A DNA stretch of 64,000 nt from Bacteroidales bacterium (GTDB lineage Bacteria; Bacteroidota; Bacteroidia; Bacteroidales; P3), in contig JAFSLX010000060.1 of NCBI GenBank assembly GCA_017448185.1, positions 1-64,000 of the forward strand, given 5' to 3'. Position numbers and translations under genes: made by a program. Shown piece after piece: positions 42,916-53,080 of this stretch (position 1 is the stretch's first letter; each line of letters opens with the position of its first letter). Under the pieces are notes generated by a model that was given only the letters and a program-made list of their open reading frames with translations, was not told the DNA's origin and ran no database searches.

Positions 42916-43182
42916 TTATTTGAGACAATCGGCGACGTAGGGCATCAGGGCGATATGACGGGCGCGCTTGATAGCCTGCGACACTTTCTTCTGATACTTG
43001 TTCGAGGTGCCGGTGATGCGACGAGGCAGAATCTTACCCTGCTCGTTGACGAACTTCAGCAGGAAGTCTGCATCCTTGTAGTCGATATATTTAATACCGA
43101 GCTTTTTGAAACGGCAATATTTCTTACGCTGAGTCTCGACAGCGATAGGGGTCAAATATTTGATTTCTGTTTCGTTAGCCAT
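42916..43182 (-). CDS. rpsR: 30S ribosomal protein S18
   Basis: 88-residue S18 with the conserved core ([20 protein letters not shown], then [16 protein letters not shown]). It lies between rpsF and rplI. No ssb gene is present between rpsF and rpsR, as is usual in Bacteroidetes. Confidence 0.97.
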   Translation of the reverse strand: MANETEIKYLTPIAVETQRKKYCRFKKLGIKYIDYKDADFLLKFVNEQGKILPRRITGTSNKYQKKVSQAIKRARHIALMPYVADCLK

Positions 43183-43217
43183 TTTTACTTACTCTTTTAT
43201 CGTTAAACCATCAAAAC

Positions 43218-43583
43218 TTATGCCTCAGCGGGAGTTTCCACTGCGGGAGCTTCTTTCTTGGCGTTGCGTTTCTTCTCGTTGTAAGCCACAGCGTGCTTGT
43301 CGAGGCTGACGGTGAGGAAGCGAAGCAGACGCTCGTCGCGTTTGTAAGCCACCTCGAGGTCGGCGATGACACTACCTTCGGCCTTAAACTCGATGAGATA
43401 ATAGAAGCCGGTGGTCTTCTTACGGATAGGATATGCGAGCTTACGCATGCCCCAGTTGTTCTCGTACACAATTTCTGCACCCTTGCTGGTCAGCAGATCG
43501 GTGTACTTCTTTACCGTTTCCTTCATCTGTTCTTCAGACAAAACGGGAGTTGCAATGAAAACGGTTTCGTACTGTTTTACCAT
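43218..43583 (-). CDS. rpsF: 30S ribosomal protein S6
   Basis: 121-residue S6, first gene of the operon. [15 protein letters not shown] at the start and [22 protein letters not shown] in the centre are characteristic; the Ala/Glu-rich tail is a common extension. Confidence 0.96.
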   Translation of the reverse strand: MVKQYETVFIATPVLSEEQMKETVKKYTDLLTSKGAEIVYENNWGMRKLAYPIRKKTTGFYYLIEFKAEGSVIADLEVAYKRDERLLRFLTVSLDKHAVAYNEKKRNAKKEAPAVETPAEA

Positions 43584-43625
43584 TACTTTGTTTGTTTAAT
43601 TTAATTTGTTAGTAGTATAAAAACA

Positions 43626-43654
43626 AAAAAGACAGGCACATGTCCTGTCTTTTT
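43626..43654. terminator. Terminator of the tRNA cluster
   Basis: AAAAGACAGG/CCTGTCTTTT stem with a 7-base loop; T runs on both strands. It ends the minus-strand tRNA cluster. Confidence 0.85.
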
Positions 43655-43661
43655 AAATTTG

Positions 43662-43734
<73 letters not shown>

Positions 43735-43768
43735 GGCGGTTTGGGACTCGCAAAGGCGAGGCTTTCTG

Positions 43769-43842
43769 TCGGGGTGAGAAGACTCGAACTTCCGGCCTCC
43801 ACGTCCCGAACGTGGCGCGCTAGCCAACTGCGCTACACCCCG
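43769..43842 (-). tRNA. tRNA-Pro (anticodon CGG)
   Basis: 74-base cloverleaf: acceptor CGGGGTG/CACCCCG, anticodon loop TTCGGGA, T-loop GTTCGAGTC. Confidence 0.95.
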
Positions 43843-43848
43843 CGATAG

Positions 43849-43921
43849 TGTCCTGGCAGGGATTCGAACCCTGGACCCATTGATTAAGAGTCAATTGCTC
43901 TACCAGCTGAGCTACCAAGAC
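43849..43921 (-). tRNA. tRNA-Lys (anticodon CTT)
   Basis: 73-base cloverleaf: acceptor GTCTTGG/CCAGGAC with one G-T pair, anticodon loop CTCTTAA, T-loop GTTCGAATC. Confidence 0.93.
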
Positions 43922-44046
43922 ATTTTGTTCTCTCGCTATCGTGTTCAGCAACCTACTTCGACCTACACTTCTCGGTGCAGATGTTTACTTGGACATGGAC
44001 TTGTAGCATTGCTGCCAATATTTCAATGTTCTCTTTCATTGTTTGG

Positions 44047-44119
<73 letters not shown>

Positions 44120-44128
44120 ATTCTTTGG

Positions 44129-44211
44129 TACTCCGGGTGGGACTTGAACCCACACGCCCTTGCGGGCAAGGGATTTTAAGTCCCTCGTGTCTACCATTCC
44201 ACCACCAGAGC
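44129..44211 (-). tRNA. tRNA-Leu (anticodon TAA)
   Basis: 83-base class II cloverleaf with a long variable arm (TGCCCGCAAGGGCGT), anticodon loop TTAAAAT, acceptor GCTCTGG/CCGGAGT with a terminal G-T pair. Confidence 0.94.
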
Positions 44212-44235
44212 TTATCTCTGATTTTTGGAGACCTG

Positions 44236-44308
<73 letters not shown>

Positions 44309-44346
44309 ATCGCTTTTAGCGGGGATTTCTCTCTCGAAATCGGCTG

Positions 44347-44377
44347 CAAAAGTACAAACATTTTCTGATATGGCAAA
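44347..44377 (-). promoter_or_regulatory. tRNA cluster promoter
   Basis: Minus-strand TTTG, 19-base spacer, TACTTTTG, 38 bases before the first tRNA. The -33 element lies just beyond the end of mutS. Confidence 0.87.
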
Positions 44378-44384
44378 ATATTTT

Positions 44385-47021
44385 TTATTTTTTTGCCACT
44401 ATTTTTTTTATTTCGTTCAATTTCAACAATGCTTCTATAGGCGTAAGTGTATCTATATCAATATCCAATATCTTGTCACGAATTTCGAGCAACGTGGGGT
44501 CGTCAAGCTGGATAAAACTCAACTGACAACCATCAAAAACGGTCTTTTCGGATGCTTTTTTTGCTTTTTTCGACCCTTTCTGTTCGTCCGGAATTGCACT
44601 GTTGTTTTTCTGTTCGAGTTGCTGAAGCAGGGCATCGGCACGATTGACCACCTGGGGCGGCATTCCGGCCAGCCGAGCCACATGAATACCAAAGCTGTGC
44701 TCACTTCCGCCAGGCGTCAGTTTACGCAGGAATATCACGCGCCCGTCGATTTCTTTGACGCTGACATGATAGTTGCGGATACGTTCGTATTTCTCCTCCA
44801 TCTCGATCAATTCGTGGTAGTGGGTGGCGAACATCACTTTCGCGCGCGATTTCTTATTATTATGCAAGTATTCGGTAATGGCCCAGGCAATCGAGATGCC
44901 ATCGTAGGTAGATGTACCGCGCCCGATTTCGTCGAGCAGTACCAAACTTCGGCTGCTCACATTGTTCAGGATACTGGCCGTCTCGTTCATCTCAACCATG
45001 AAAGTCGACTCGCCGCTCGAAATATTGTCACTTGCCCCTACACGGGTGAACACCTTGTCTACCACACCGATTGTAGCTTTCCGTGCCGGACAGTAGGAGC
45101 CCATCTGCGCCATCAGCACGATGAGAGCCGTCTGCCGAAGCAAAGCCGATTTACCCGACATATTGGGACCCGTGATTATCATAATCTGCTGATGTTCATT
45201 GTCGAGCATTACATCGTTACTCACATACTGTTCGCCCGGCGCCATCTGCGTCTCAATCACTGGATGGCGGCCTTCCGTTATCTCAATCCGGTCGCTGTCG
45301 TTCAGTTCCGGACGGCAATAGTTGTTGGCCAGCGCCACCTCGGCGAAGCTCTGCAGGCAGTCGATATGGGCCACAAGCTGGGCATCGTACTGTATCGGCT
45401 GAACATATTCCGTCACAGCGGTCATCAGCTGTGCAAACAACTGGTTCTCAAGCGTCAGAATGCGTTCTTCGGCACCAAGAATCTTGTCCTCGTATTCCTT
45501 CAATTCGGGAGTAATGTACCGTTCGGCGTTGGTCAATGTCTGACGACGTACCCACTCTGCCGGCACCTTGTCCCTATGCGTATTGTAGACCTCGAAGTAA
45601 TAGCCGTACACATTGTTGAAGCCAATCTTGAGCGATGTGATGCCTGTGGCTTCGCTCTCTTTTTGCTGCAAGGTCATCAGGTAGTCCTTGCCCGAGCCCG
45701 ACATGGCCCGCAACTCGTCCAATTCGGCATTCACCCCCTTGGCAATCACGCCCCCCTTCTCCACCTTCACCGGCGGGTCGTCGACCACCTCGCGGCCAAT
45801 ACGCTCAGCCAGCATCGTGCAGGGATTCAGCAACTCGGCCATGCGGACCAGCGAATCGTACCCCGACTGGCGACAAAGTTTCGACAGCCGGTCGACCGCC
45901 TCGAGCGCGCGCCTCAGCTGCTGCATCTCGCGTGGATTGATGCGTCCCACGGCAGCCTTGGTAATCAATCGTTCAAGGTCGCCCACCGTCTTCACCTCCT
46001 GTGCCATCGCCTGCCGCAACCCGGCATCACGCGTCAGGCAGTCGACCACCGACAGACGCTCCTCGATGGCTGCAATATCCTTCAACGGCATCAGTATCCA
46101 TCGGCGCAGCAAGCGTGCCCCCATCGGCGTAAGCGTTTGGTCGACAACGTCGAGCAGCGTGCGTGCATTCTCGTTGGCCGAACCCACCAGCTCGAGGTTG
46201 CGAACCGTGAACTTGTCGAGCCACACATAGCGGTCGCGTTCCACACGCTTCAACTGTGTGATATTCTGCGTGCGGTCATGCTGCGTATCCTGCAGGTAGT
46301 AGAGCACCGCACCGGCGGCGATAACTCCCATGTCCAGATCCTCCACGCCGAAGCCCTTCAGCGACGACGTGCCAAACTGTTTCAGCAGCAACTCGTTGGC
46401 AAAATCGGGAGCGAACACCCAGTCGTCGAAGGTATTGCAGTAATACTTCTCGGCGAAATGCTCTTGAAACCAGCGCAGCTTCTTGCGCTGCAGCACCACT
46501 TCCGAAGGGTGGAAATTGCCCATCAGCTTGTCGATATAGGCCAAATCGCCCTGCGCCACATAAAACTCGCCGGTCGACACATCGAGGAAGCTCACACCGT
46601 GCACCTTGTCGGTCAAATGCAGACCACAGAGGAAGTTGTTCTCCTTCACCTCGAGCACCATATCGTTGTAGGCCACTCCGGGAGTCACCAACTCTGTGAT
46701 GCCGCGCTTGACAAGGCCTTTCGTCGTCTTCGGATCCTCAAGTTGCTCACAGATAGCCACCCGCATACCGGCCTTTACCAATCGCGGAAGGTACTGTTCG
46801 ATAGCATGATACGGAATGCCGGCCAAATCGCAGTAGGTGCCTCCGCCGGCCGCCTTGCGGGTCAGCGTGATGCCCAGCACCTGCGACGCCCGGCGTGCAT
46901 CGTCCCCGAAAGTCTCATAGAAATCACCCACACGGAACAGCAGCATCGCGTCGGGGAACTTTTTCTTCAACTCGGCGTGCTGCCGCATCAGCGGCGATTC
47001 TGTATCAGTCTTTTTGGCCAT
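44385..47021 (-). CDS. mutS: DNA mismatch repair protein MutS
   Basis: Mismatch recognition ATPase, 878 residues. The N-terminal mismatch-binding domain has FRVGDFYETFGDDA with its Phe-x-Glu; the ATPase domain has Walker A GPNMSGKSALLRQ, then the signature SSGEST-like ISSGESTFMVEM, Walker B LVLLDEIGRGTS and the ATHYHEL histidine switch. Length and order are normal. Upstream is a TAATTTTGC box near 47050 and a hairpin repeat (site E). Confidence 0.97.
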   Translation of the reverse strand: MAKKTDTESPLMRQHAELKKKFPDAMLLFRVGDFYETFGDDARRASQVLGITLTRKAAGGGTYCDLAGIPYHAIEQYLPRLVKAGMRVAICEQLEDPKTTKGLVKRGITELVTPGVAYNDMVLEVKENNFLCGLHLTDKVHGVSFLDVSTGEFYVAQGDLAYIDKLMGNFHPSEVVLQRKKLRWFQEHFAEKYYCNTFDDWVFAPDFANELLLKQFGTSSLKGFGVEDLDMGVIAAGAVLYYLQDTQHDRTQNITQLKRVERDRYVWLDKFTVRNLELVGSANENARTLLDVVDQTLTPMGARLLRRWILMPLKDIAAIEERLSVVDCLTRDAGLRQAMAQEVKTVGDLERLITKAAVGRINPREMQQLRRALEAVDRLSKLCRQSGYDSLVRMAELLNPCTMLAERIGREVVDDPPVKVEKGGVIAKGVNAELDELRAMSGSGKDYLMTLQQKESEATGITSLKIGFNNVYGYYFEVYNTHRDKVPAEWVRRQTLTNAERYITPELKEYEDKILGAEERILTLENQLFAQLMTAVTEYVQPIQYDAQLVAHIDCLQSFAEVALANNYCRPELNDSDRIEITEGRHPVIETQMAPGEQYVSNDVMLDNEHQQIMIITGPNMSGKSALLRQTALIVLMAQMGSYCPARKATIGVVDKVFTRVGASDNISSGESTFMVEMNETASILNNVSSRSLVLLDEIGRGTSTYDGISIAWAITEYLHNNKKSRAKVMFATHYHELIEMEEKYERIRNYHVSVKEIDGRVIFLRKLTPGGSEHSFGIHVARLAGMPPQVVNRADALLQQLEQKNNSAIPDEQKGSKKAKKASEKTVFDGCQLSFIQLDDPTLLEIRDKILDIDIDTLTPIEALLKLNEIKKIVAKK

Positions 47022-47180
47022 TCTTCATCCTGTAAAACGTGGTTGCAAAATTACAATAATCTTCCCAAACCATCGAAATATTTTATCAACATCTTTCCCA
47101 CCGCATCGGTGCCGCCGAACGGAATGTGTTTTTTGGTTTGTCGACATCCTGTCCTGCCGATGTTCGATTGTCGTTTCGCC

Positions 47181-47240
47181 GTTGTTCACCCGTTGTTCGT
47201 TCCGCCACTGAACAACGAGTGAACAACAAACGAACAACAA
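47181..47240. repeat. Hairpin repeat, site E (diverged GTTGTTCAGTC family)
   Basis: Arms 47181-47200 and 47207-47227 form a stem of about 20 bp with one bulge and one mismatch; further GAACAAC units follow on the right. Units differ (CACCC paired with GAGTG) but remain complementary. It lies between mutS and clpB. Confidence 0.8.
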
Positions 47241-47280
47241 GCCGACAACGGAACAGGAGGCTCGGGGCAGTCACAAAAAA

Positions 47281-47310
47281 AAAGCCCCGGCCTTGTGGTC
47301 GGGGCTTTTG
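47281..47310 (-). terminator. clpB terminator
   Basis: 13-bp stem (AAAAGCCCCGGCC and complement, one G-T pair) with a 4-base loop and a long T run on the minus strand. Confidence 0.92.
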
Positions 47311-47328
47311 CTATGCAAGGCATGACGA

Positions 47329-49929
47329 TTACGCCTTGCTGTTGGGGTTGTAGAAGACAAACTGGCCGTCGATGACATCGATGATGATGGTCTCGTTGGA
47401 GTGGATCTTGCCTTCCAGGAGTTGACGGCTCATCTCGTTCAGTATCTCGCGCTGGATGACACGCTTCACCGGTCGGGCACCCATAGCGGGGTCGAAGCCC
47501 ACCTCGGCCAGGCGGTTGACAGCCTCGTCGGTGGCGCTGATGGTGATGTCGTTCTGCTCGAGCATCTTGGCCACAGTGCGCAGCTGTATGCGGACAATGT
47601 CACGTATCTGGCTCTGCGTGAGCGGCTGGAACATGATGATTTCGTCGATACGGTTCAAGAACTCGGGACGTATGCGCTGCTTCAGCAGCTCCATGACGGC
47701 GTTCTTGGTCTCGTCGAGCTCGTAAGGAGTGGGCAACGTGCTGCCTTCCAACTTCTCACGGATAATGTCGGAGCCCATGTTCGAGGTCATGATGATAATG
47801 GTGTTCTTGAAGTCGCAGGTACGACCCTTGTTGTCGGTCAAACGACCATCTTCGAGCACCTGCAGCAGGATGTTGAACACATCGGGGTGAGCCTTCTCGA
47901 TTTCGTCGAACAGCACAATGCTGTAGGGCTTTCTTCTGACGGCTTCGGTCAGCTGACCGCTCTCGTCGTAACCCACATACCCTGGAGGTGCTCCGATGAG
48001 TCGCGAGACGCTGTGGCGCTCCTGATATTCAGACATATCGATACGTACCATCATATTCTCGTCGTCGAACAGCACCTCGGCGAGGGCTTTGGCCAGCTCG
48101 GTCTTGCCGACACCCGTGGTGCCGAGGAAGATGAAGCTGCCGATGGGTCGCTTGCCATCCGAAAGGCCTGCACGCGAACGGCGCACGGCGTTGGCAATGA
48201 CGCTGATGGCCTCGTCCTGACCCACCACACGCTTGTGCAGCTCGTCCTCGAGGTGCAACAGACGCTCACGTTCGCTCTGCAGCATACGCGTCACGGGGAT
48301 GCCAGTCCACTTCGAGACCACCTCGGCTATCTGCTCCGAATCGACCTCTTCGTTAATCATGGCGTTGTCGGCCTGCATCTCCTTGAGCTGAGTCTTAAGG
48401 TTTTCGACCTTCTTTTCAGCCTCCTTGATGCGGCCGTAACGCAGTTCGGCCACCTTACCATAGTCGCCTGTACGCTCGGCCTGCTCGGCCTCGAATTTGT
48501 AGCTTTCGATATTTTTCACCTCGGCCTGAATCTCCTCAACGATGCTCTTTTCGTTCTGCCAGCGGGCCTTCATCTGGTCACGCTGCTCACGCAGCGTGCC
48601 GAGCTCCTTGTCAATCTGGGCAATCTTGTCCTGGTCGTTCTCGCGTTTGATGGCCTCGCGCTCAATTTCCAACTGGCGGATACGGCGCTCGATTTCATCC
48701 AGCTCCTCGGGCACCGAATCAATCTCCAGACGCAACTTGGCAGCGGCCTCGTCGATAAGGTCGATGGCCTTGTCGGGCAGGAAACGGTCGCTAATGTAGC
48801 GGTGCGAAAGCTCAGCGGCGGCGATGATGGCCTCGTCCTTGATACGCACGCGGTGGTGCACCTCGTAGCGCTCCTTCAGGCCACGCAGGATGCTGATGGT
48901 GTCGGGCACCGACGGCTCGTCAATGAGCACGCTCTGGAATCGGCGCTCCAATGCCTTGTCTTTCTCAAAGTACTTCTGGTACTCGGCAAGAGTCGTTGCA
49001 CCGATGGCCCTTAACTCACCTCTTGCCAATGCCGGCTTCAAGATGTTGGCGGCGTCCATAGCGCCTTCACCGCCACCGGCACCCACGAGGGTGTGTATCT
49101 CGTCGATGAAGAGGATAATCTCGCCGTCGGCCTCGTTGATTTCACGGATGACGCTCTTCAGTCGCTCCTCGAACTCGCCCTTGTACTTAGCACCGGCGAT
49201 CAGGGCACCCATGTCGAGGCTGTAGATGGTCTTCGTCTTCAGGTTCTCGGCCACGTCGCCGCTGACGATACGCTGCGCCAATCCTTCAGCAATAGCGGTC
49301 TTACCCACACCGGGCTCGCCGATGAGGATGGGGTTGTTCTTGGTACGACGCGAAAGGATCTGCAGCACACGGCGTATCTCCTCGTCACGTCCGATGACGG
49401 GGTCGAGTTTGCCGGCCTGCGCCAGCTGGTTGAGGTTTTTGGCGTACTTGCCAAGGGCGTTCATGGTCTGTTCCTGGTTGGGGCTGGTCACTTTGCTGCC
49501 CTTGCGCAGGTCGGCAATGGCGGCAAGGAGTGCTTTCTCACTAACTCCGGCATCCTTAAGCAGCTGAGAAACACGGTCACGGCCACTGACGAGGCCGAGC
49601 AACAAGTGCTCCACACTGACGAACTCGTCGTTCATCTTGGTGGCGCGCTGCTGGGCAGCCACAAGGGCCTGATTGGCATCGCTGCTGAGGTAGACCTGAC
49701 CGCCGCTGACGCGTGGCATAGAATTTAAGATTTCATCCACTTGCTGCGTCAAGCGGGGGATGTTGACCTCCATCTTCTTGAGGAGGTAGGGCGTCACATT
49801 CTCGTCTTCCGAGAGGAGCCCTTTCAGCAGGTGGGCCGTCTCGATGGCTGGGTGCTGCCCTCCAAGGGCCACCTCCTGCGCCTTCTGCACAGCCTCCTGC
49901 GCTTTGATTGTGAACTTGTCTAATGTCAT
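47329..49929 (-). CDS. clpB: ATP-dependent chaperone ClpB
   Basis: Hsp100 disaggregase that works with DnaK. 866 residues from the ATG giving [11 protein letters not shown]; an upstream Met would add 15 non-conserved residues. N-terminal Clp repeats, first Walker [15 protein letters not shown] (about 205), the long coiled-coil middle domain that marks ClpB rather than ClpA/C, second Walker [15 protein letters not shown] and a normal C-terminal domain. No CIRCE-like operator was seen upstream. Confidence 0.97.
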   Translation of the reverse strand: MTLDKFTIKAQEAVQKAQEVALGGQHPAIETAHLLKGLLSEDENVTPYLLKKMEVNIPRLTQQVDEILNSMPRVSGGQVYLSSDANQALVAAQQRATKMNDEFVSVEHLLLGLVSGRDRVSQLLKDAGVSEKALLAAIADLRKGSKVTSPNQEQTMNALGKYAKNLNQLAQAGKLDPVIGRDEEIRRVLQILSRRTKNNPILIGEPGVGKTAIAEGLAQRIVSGDVAENLKTKTIYSLDMGALIAGAKYKGEFEERLKSVIREINEADGEIILFIDEIHTLVGAGGGEGAMDAANILKPALARGELRAIGATTLAEYQKYFEKDKALERRFQSVLIDEPSVPDTISILRGLKERYEVHHRVRIKDEAIIAAAELSHRYISDRFLPDKAIDLIDEAAAKLRLEIDSVPEELDEIERRIRQLEIEREAIKRENDQDKIAQIDKELGTLREQRDQMKARWQNEKSIVEEIQAEVKNIESYKFEAEQAERTGDYGKVAELRYGRIKEAEKKVENLKTQLKEMQADNAMINEEVDSEQIAEVVSKWTGIPVTRMLQSERERLLHLEDELHKRVVGQDEAISVIANAVRRSRAGLSDGKRPIGSFIFLGTTGVGKTELAKALAEVLFDDENMMVRIDMSEYQERHSVSRLIGAPPGYVGYDESGQLTEAVRRKPYSIVLFDEIEKAHPDVFNILLQVLEDGRLTDNKGRTCDFKNTIIIMTSNMGSDIIREKLEGSTLPTPYELDETKNAVMELLKQRIRPEFLNRIDEIIMFQPLTQSQIRDIVRIQLRTVAKMLEQNDITISATDEAVNRLAEVGFDPAMGARPVKRVIQREILNEMSRQLLEGKIHSNETIIIDVIDGQFVFYNPNSKA

Positions 49930-50004
49930 AGTTATTTGGTTTTTATTTGTTACTTTTTTCAATGTTGTTTTCACTGACCCTCAAAGCAACAAGCATACCA
50001 AACA

Positions 50005-50033
50005 AAAAGGACTGCCAAATTGGCAGTCCTTTT
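50005..50033. terminator. galE terminator
   Basis: A 29-base near-perfect palindrome (AAAAGGACTGCC and complement) with T runs on both strands, located between galE and the clpB promoter region. Confidence 0.9.
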
Positions 50034-50053
50034 GTCAGTCTGAATATCTTTGT

Positions 50054-51088
50054 TTATTCCGGATACCCTTCGGGGTTTTGGCGTTGCCAGTTCCAGCTGT
50101 CGCGAACCATGTCGTCGATGCCGTATTGGGCCTTCCAGCCGAGTTCTGCAGCGGCTTTGGCGGGGTCGCAGTAGCAGGTGGCGATGTCGCCCGCACGGCG
50201 CGGCTTGATGCTGTAAGGCACCGGGACACCGTTGACACGGATGAAGGCTTTCACCATATCGAGGACGCTGTAGCCGTTACCGGTACCGATATTATAGATG
50301 AATGTGTTATTGTGGGAATGCGTTAATGCGTTAGTAAAGCACCTGAGGGCAGCGACATGGGCGGCGGCGAGGTCACAGACATGGATAAAGTCGCGCACGC
50401 CGGTGCCATCGGGCGTGGGATAGTCGTTGCCAAAGACACCCAGCTCCTTGCGCTTACCCACGGCCACCTGGGTGATGTAGGGCATCAGGTTGTTGGGTAT
50501 ACCGTTGGGGTTCTCCCCTATCCTGCCGCTCGGGTGCGCACCCACGGGGTTGAAGTAGCGCAGCAGGACGACGTTCCACTCCGGGTCGGCCTTCTGGATG
50601 TCCATCAGCACCTGCTCAAGCATGCTTTTCGTCCAACCATAGGGGTTGGTGCACTGGCCCTTGGGGCAGTTCTCCGTGATGGGTATCTCCACGGGGTCAC
50701 CATAGACGGTGGCGCTACTGCTGAAGATGATGTTCTTGCAGCCATGACGGCGCATCACGTCGACCAGCACAAGGGTACCGGCAATGTTGTTCTCGTAGTA
50801 TTCCCACGGCTTCTCTACGCTCTCGCCCACGGCCTTCAGGCCGGCAAAGTGGATGCAGGCATCGAACTTATGCGCCGAAAATACACGTTCGAGCCCTTCG
50901 CGGTCGCGGATATCCACCTTACAGAAAGGAATTTCGGGAATGCCGATAATTTCCGCCACCCGCCGCAGCGACTCAGGATTGCTGTTGCTCAGGTTGTCGA
51001 CCACCACTGCGGTATGGCCTGCCTTATAAAGCTCAATTAATGTGTGGGAGCCAATATATCCGGCCCCGCCGGTAACCAATATATTCAT
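50054..51088 (-). CDS. galE: UDP-glucose 4-epimerase
   Basis: SDR-fold epimerase interconverting UDP-glucose and UDP-galactose, 344 residues. NAD-binding GGAGYIGSH at the N-terminus, SSSATVYG with the catalytic Ser/Thr region and the YxxxK pair in YGWTK. A short insert (NALTHSHNN, about 256-264) is encoded by an AATGCGTT tandem repeat that also occurs just upstream of the gene, and is not part of the normal fold. The enzyme feeds surface polysaccharide synthesis. Confidence 0.95.
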   Translation of the reverse strand: MNILVTGGAGYIGSHTLIELYKAGHTAVVVDNLSNSNPESLRRVAEIIGIPEIPFCKVDIRDREGLERVFSAHKFDACIHFAGLKAVGESVEKPWEYYENNIAGTLVLVDVMRRHGCKNIIFSSSATVYGDPVEIPITENCPKGQCTNPYGWTKSMLEQVLMDIQKADPEWNVVLLRYFNPVGAHPSGRIGENPNGIPNNLMPYITQVAVGKRKELGVFGNDYPTPDGTGVRDFIHVCDLAAAHVAALRCFTNALTHSHNNTFIYNIGTGNGYSVLDMVKAFIRVNGVPVPYSIKPRRAGDIATCYCDPAKAAAELGWKAQYGIDDMVRDSWNWQRQNPEGYPE

Positions 51089-51110
51089 AGAATGTGTTTA
51101 TTTGCTAATG

Positions 51111-51149
51111 CGTTAATGTGCTAATGCGTTAATGCGTCAATATGATAGG
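51111..51149. repeat. AATGCGTT-type short tandem repeat upstream of galE
   Basis: Four to five imperfect copies of an 8-base unit (GCTAATGC, GTTAATGT and so on). The same unit occurs inside galE near 50318-50332. Confidence 0.8.
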
Positions 51150-51192
51150 ATTAGATAGAGGATGGCAACTGTAAACTGTAATCAATAAATCA

Positions 51193-51675
51193 TTACTTTA
51201 CCTCCGCTTCTACTGCCTTCTTGTTCCACAGGCGCAGGAATTTCTCCACCTTCTTTTGGCTGTAGCCTTTGCCCTCCTCGAGGCTCTCGCTCTCCTGGAT
51301 GTGTATGGGAATGCCCTCTTCGTTGAGCACCACGAACACCGGGTAGCCGAAGCGGCCGGGATTGCCAAGGTATTTCATGGCTTCGAGGTTCTTGTTGCCC
51401 TTGGAGTAGTTGACGTGGATATAGACGTAGTTCTCCTCCATCAGAGGGGCGATGACGCTGTCCTTGGTGGCAAACTCGGCAAACCGCAGGCACCACGGAC
51501 ACCAGTTGCCACCCACCTGGCACATCACATAACGGTCGCTCGCACGTGCCTCCTCGACAGCCTTCTGTATCTGCTCCATGGCATCGAGGTCTTCATTGTA
51601 GACCTTCGGTGCCTGTGCCTGTATACCACAGGTCAAACCCAACAACATAGCCAAAAATAAAAAGAGTTTTTTCAT
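51193..51675 (-). CDS. Exported thioredoxin-family protein, 160 aa
   Basis: A signal peptide ends at GIQAQ. The thioredoxin motif is WCPWC in GGNWCPWCLRF and the cis-proline is in FGYPVFVVL, giving a complete thioredoxin fold. It resembles the periplasmic thioredoxin-like proteins that use a WCxWC site. It probably reduces or isomerises disulphides in the envelope. No operon partner is evident; the Fic gene lies upstream by 11 bases on the same strand. Confidence 0.88.
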   Translation of the reverse strand: MKKLFLFLAMLLGLTCGIQAQAPKVYNEDLDAMEQIQKAVEEARASDRYVMCQVGGNWCPWCLRFAEFATKDSVIAPLMEENYVYIHVNYSKGNKNLEAMKYLGNPGRFGYPVFVVLNEEGIPIHIQESESLEEGKGYSQKKVEKFLRLWNKKAVEAEVK

Positions 51676-51686
51676 TATATCATTCT

Positions 51687-52829
51687 TTATATCTTACTTT
51701 TTTCAACCACCTCCCAGTGGCCGCCCTTGTCGGGACCCACGCGGCGGAGGATGCCTTTTTCTTTCAGCTTGGCGGTATGCTTGGCCACAGCGCGGCGACT
51801 AATGCCAAGTTGTTGGGCTATGGCCTCAGTAGTGATGTATGCATCCGTCAACATCAATTCCAATATCTTCTGTGAATTATCGCCAGTTTTCTGTGAACTT
51901 TTCTGTGAACCTATATCGGTTTTCTGTGTACTTCCAGCCAATGGTTCCTCGGCCACTCCGCCAGCCATCTCTTTCCAACGGATGTGCAGGTAGCGGTTCT
52001 TCAGCTCATTCTTCTCGCCCATCAGCAGGTTACGGAAGAACAATTCGAGGTATGCTGTGGTGCGTTCCACTCCGGCGGGCAGGTTCTGGTAGTTGGCACG
52101 TACCAGCGCGTTGCGGAAATACCACGAGTGGGCTTTGAAGGGTTCGTTGTCGACCTTGTATCCCAGCTGGCGCAGGTATTTGATGGTAAACACCGCGGTG
52201 GTGCGGGTGTTGCCCTCGCCGAAGGGGTGTATTTGCCAGATGCCTGAGACGAAGTTGCTGATACGCTTCACCACACGCGGCAGGTCGATGCCCTTGTAGG
52301 AGAACATACGCTCCTGCTCGAAGTCGTAGTCGAGCGTGGCGCCAATCATGTCGCACGAGCTGTAGAGCACCGAGGCGCCGTCGAGCACCCACTCGTGCTT
52401 CTTGATGTTGGTCTGGCGGTAGCGTCCTGCGCGGGGCAGTATGTCGTCGAACATACGTCGGTGGATGGATGCCAGCATAGCAGGCGAGAAGGTGAATGTC
52501 TCTTCGGCCAGCAGACGGGCGATGCGTGCCGATACGCCGTCGGCCTCGTCGGTGCCGACCTCTTCTCGACGGCCTTCTTCGGTCTGGTAGTAGGCGGCAA
52601 TGCGGCGCTCCACCTCGTCGATGCTGATGCGCTCCTCGATGTGGTCCTGTGCCGTCTGCAACAGGTAGTGCGACGGTTTCAGCCCGTCGACAGCCTGCAG
52701 CCCTATGGCAACCTGCCAGTTCTCGGCCCGTTCCTTGCGGCCGGGCTCACCTTGTATTATATACTGTTCAAAGTCCACTCCTGTTCCCAAATATTTTGCA
52801 AAGATACGAAATTTTCCCGACATAGCCAA
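51687..52829 (-). CDS. Fic family protein with C-terminal winged helix
   Basis: A 380-residue Fic-domain protein, predicted to transfer AMP (or another nucleotide part) to target hydroxyls. The active-site motif is HPFGEGNTR (HPFxxGNxR), preceded by an N-terminal region with HIEERISIDEVERR. After a Ser/Gln/Lys/Thr-rich linker with repeated SQKT-like units, the C-terminus is a winged helix (ITTEAIAQQLGISRRAVAKHTAKL) that can bind DNA, so autoregulation is plausible. An array of palindromic sites lies just upstream. No separate antitoxin gene is seen; an inhibitory helix could not be identified with certainty. Confidence 0.88.
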   Translation of the reverse strand: MAMSGKFRIFAKYLGTGVDFEQYIIQGEPGRKERAENWQVAIGLQAVDGLKPSHYLLQTAQDHIEERISIDEVERRIAAYYQTEEGRREEVGTDEADGVSARIARLLAEETFTFSPAMLASIHRRMFDDILPRAGRYRQTNIKKHEWVLDGASVLYSSCDMIGATLDYDFEQERMFSYKGIDLPRVVKRISNFVSGIWQIHPFGEGNTRTTAVFTIKYLRQLGYKVDNEPFKAHSWYFRNALVRANYQNLPAGVERTTAYLELFFRNLLMGEKNELKNRYLHIRWKEMAGGVAEEPLAGSTQKTDIGSQKSSQKTGDNSQKILELMLTDAYITTEAIAQQLGISRRAVAKHTAKLKEKGILRRVGPDKGGHWEVVEKSKI

Positions 52830-52861
52830 AAGATTTTTACCAACAACAAGTCTATTGGTTT

Positions 52862-52894
52862 TGCTCCCCTACTGCTCCCCTACTACTCCCCTTT
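52862..52894. repeat. Three 11-base repeats (TGCTCCCCTAC)
   Basis: Two exact copies of TGCTCCCCTAC followed by TACTCCCCTTT, between the Fic gene start and a palindromic operator-like site. Confidence 0.88.
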
Positions 52895-52900
52895 TGCCTG

Positions 52901-52955
52901 ACACTATGGTAACCATAGTGTAATGCCATTCTAACTATAGTGTACATATAGTGAT
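52901..52955. promoter_or_regulatory. Operator-like palindrome and half-sites upstream of the Fic gene
   Basis: ACACTATGGT-A-ACCATAGTGT is a perfect 10-bp inverted repeat (52901-52921). Two further half-sites CTATAGTG (52935-52942) and ATATAGTG (52946-52953) follow. They lie about 75 bases upstream of the Fic start codon, whose product ends in a DNA-binding winged helix. Confidence 0.6.
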
Positions 52956-53043
52956 AGCATGGGGTAGATAGCGCTGTCGATACACCCACGCCACATCCAT
53001 CGAACAAATTGAAGCCATTCACAAAACCTTGTAGAGAATAAAT

Positions 53044-53074
53044 TTTGCCGAATGAAATAAATATCGTAATTTTG
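53044..53074 (+). promoter_or_regulatory. Promoter of structured RNA copy 1
   Basis: TTTG, exactly 19 bases, TAATTTTG; consensus Bacteroidetes promoter. Transcription should start near 53081. Confidence 0.88.
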
Positions 53075-53080
53075 CACCGA

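Noticed and set aside
44370..47222. 950-codon plus-strand frame opposite mutS
   Set aside because: The MutS motifs on the minus strand are unambiguous; the antisense frame has no domain and reads through a terminator-like and repeat region.
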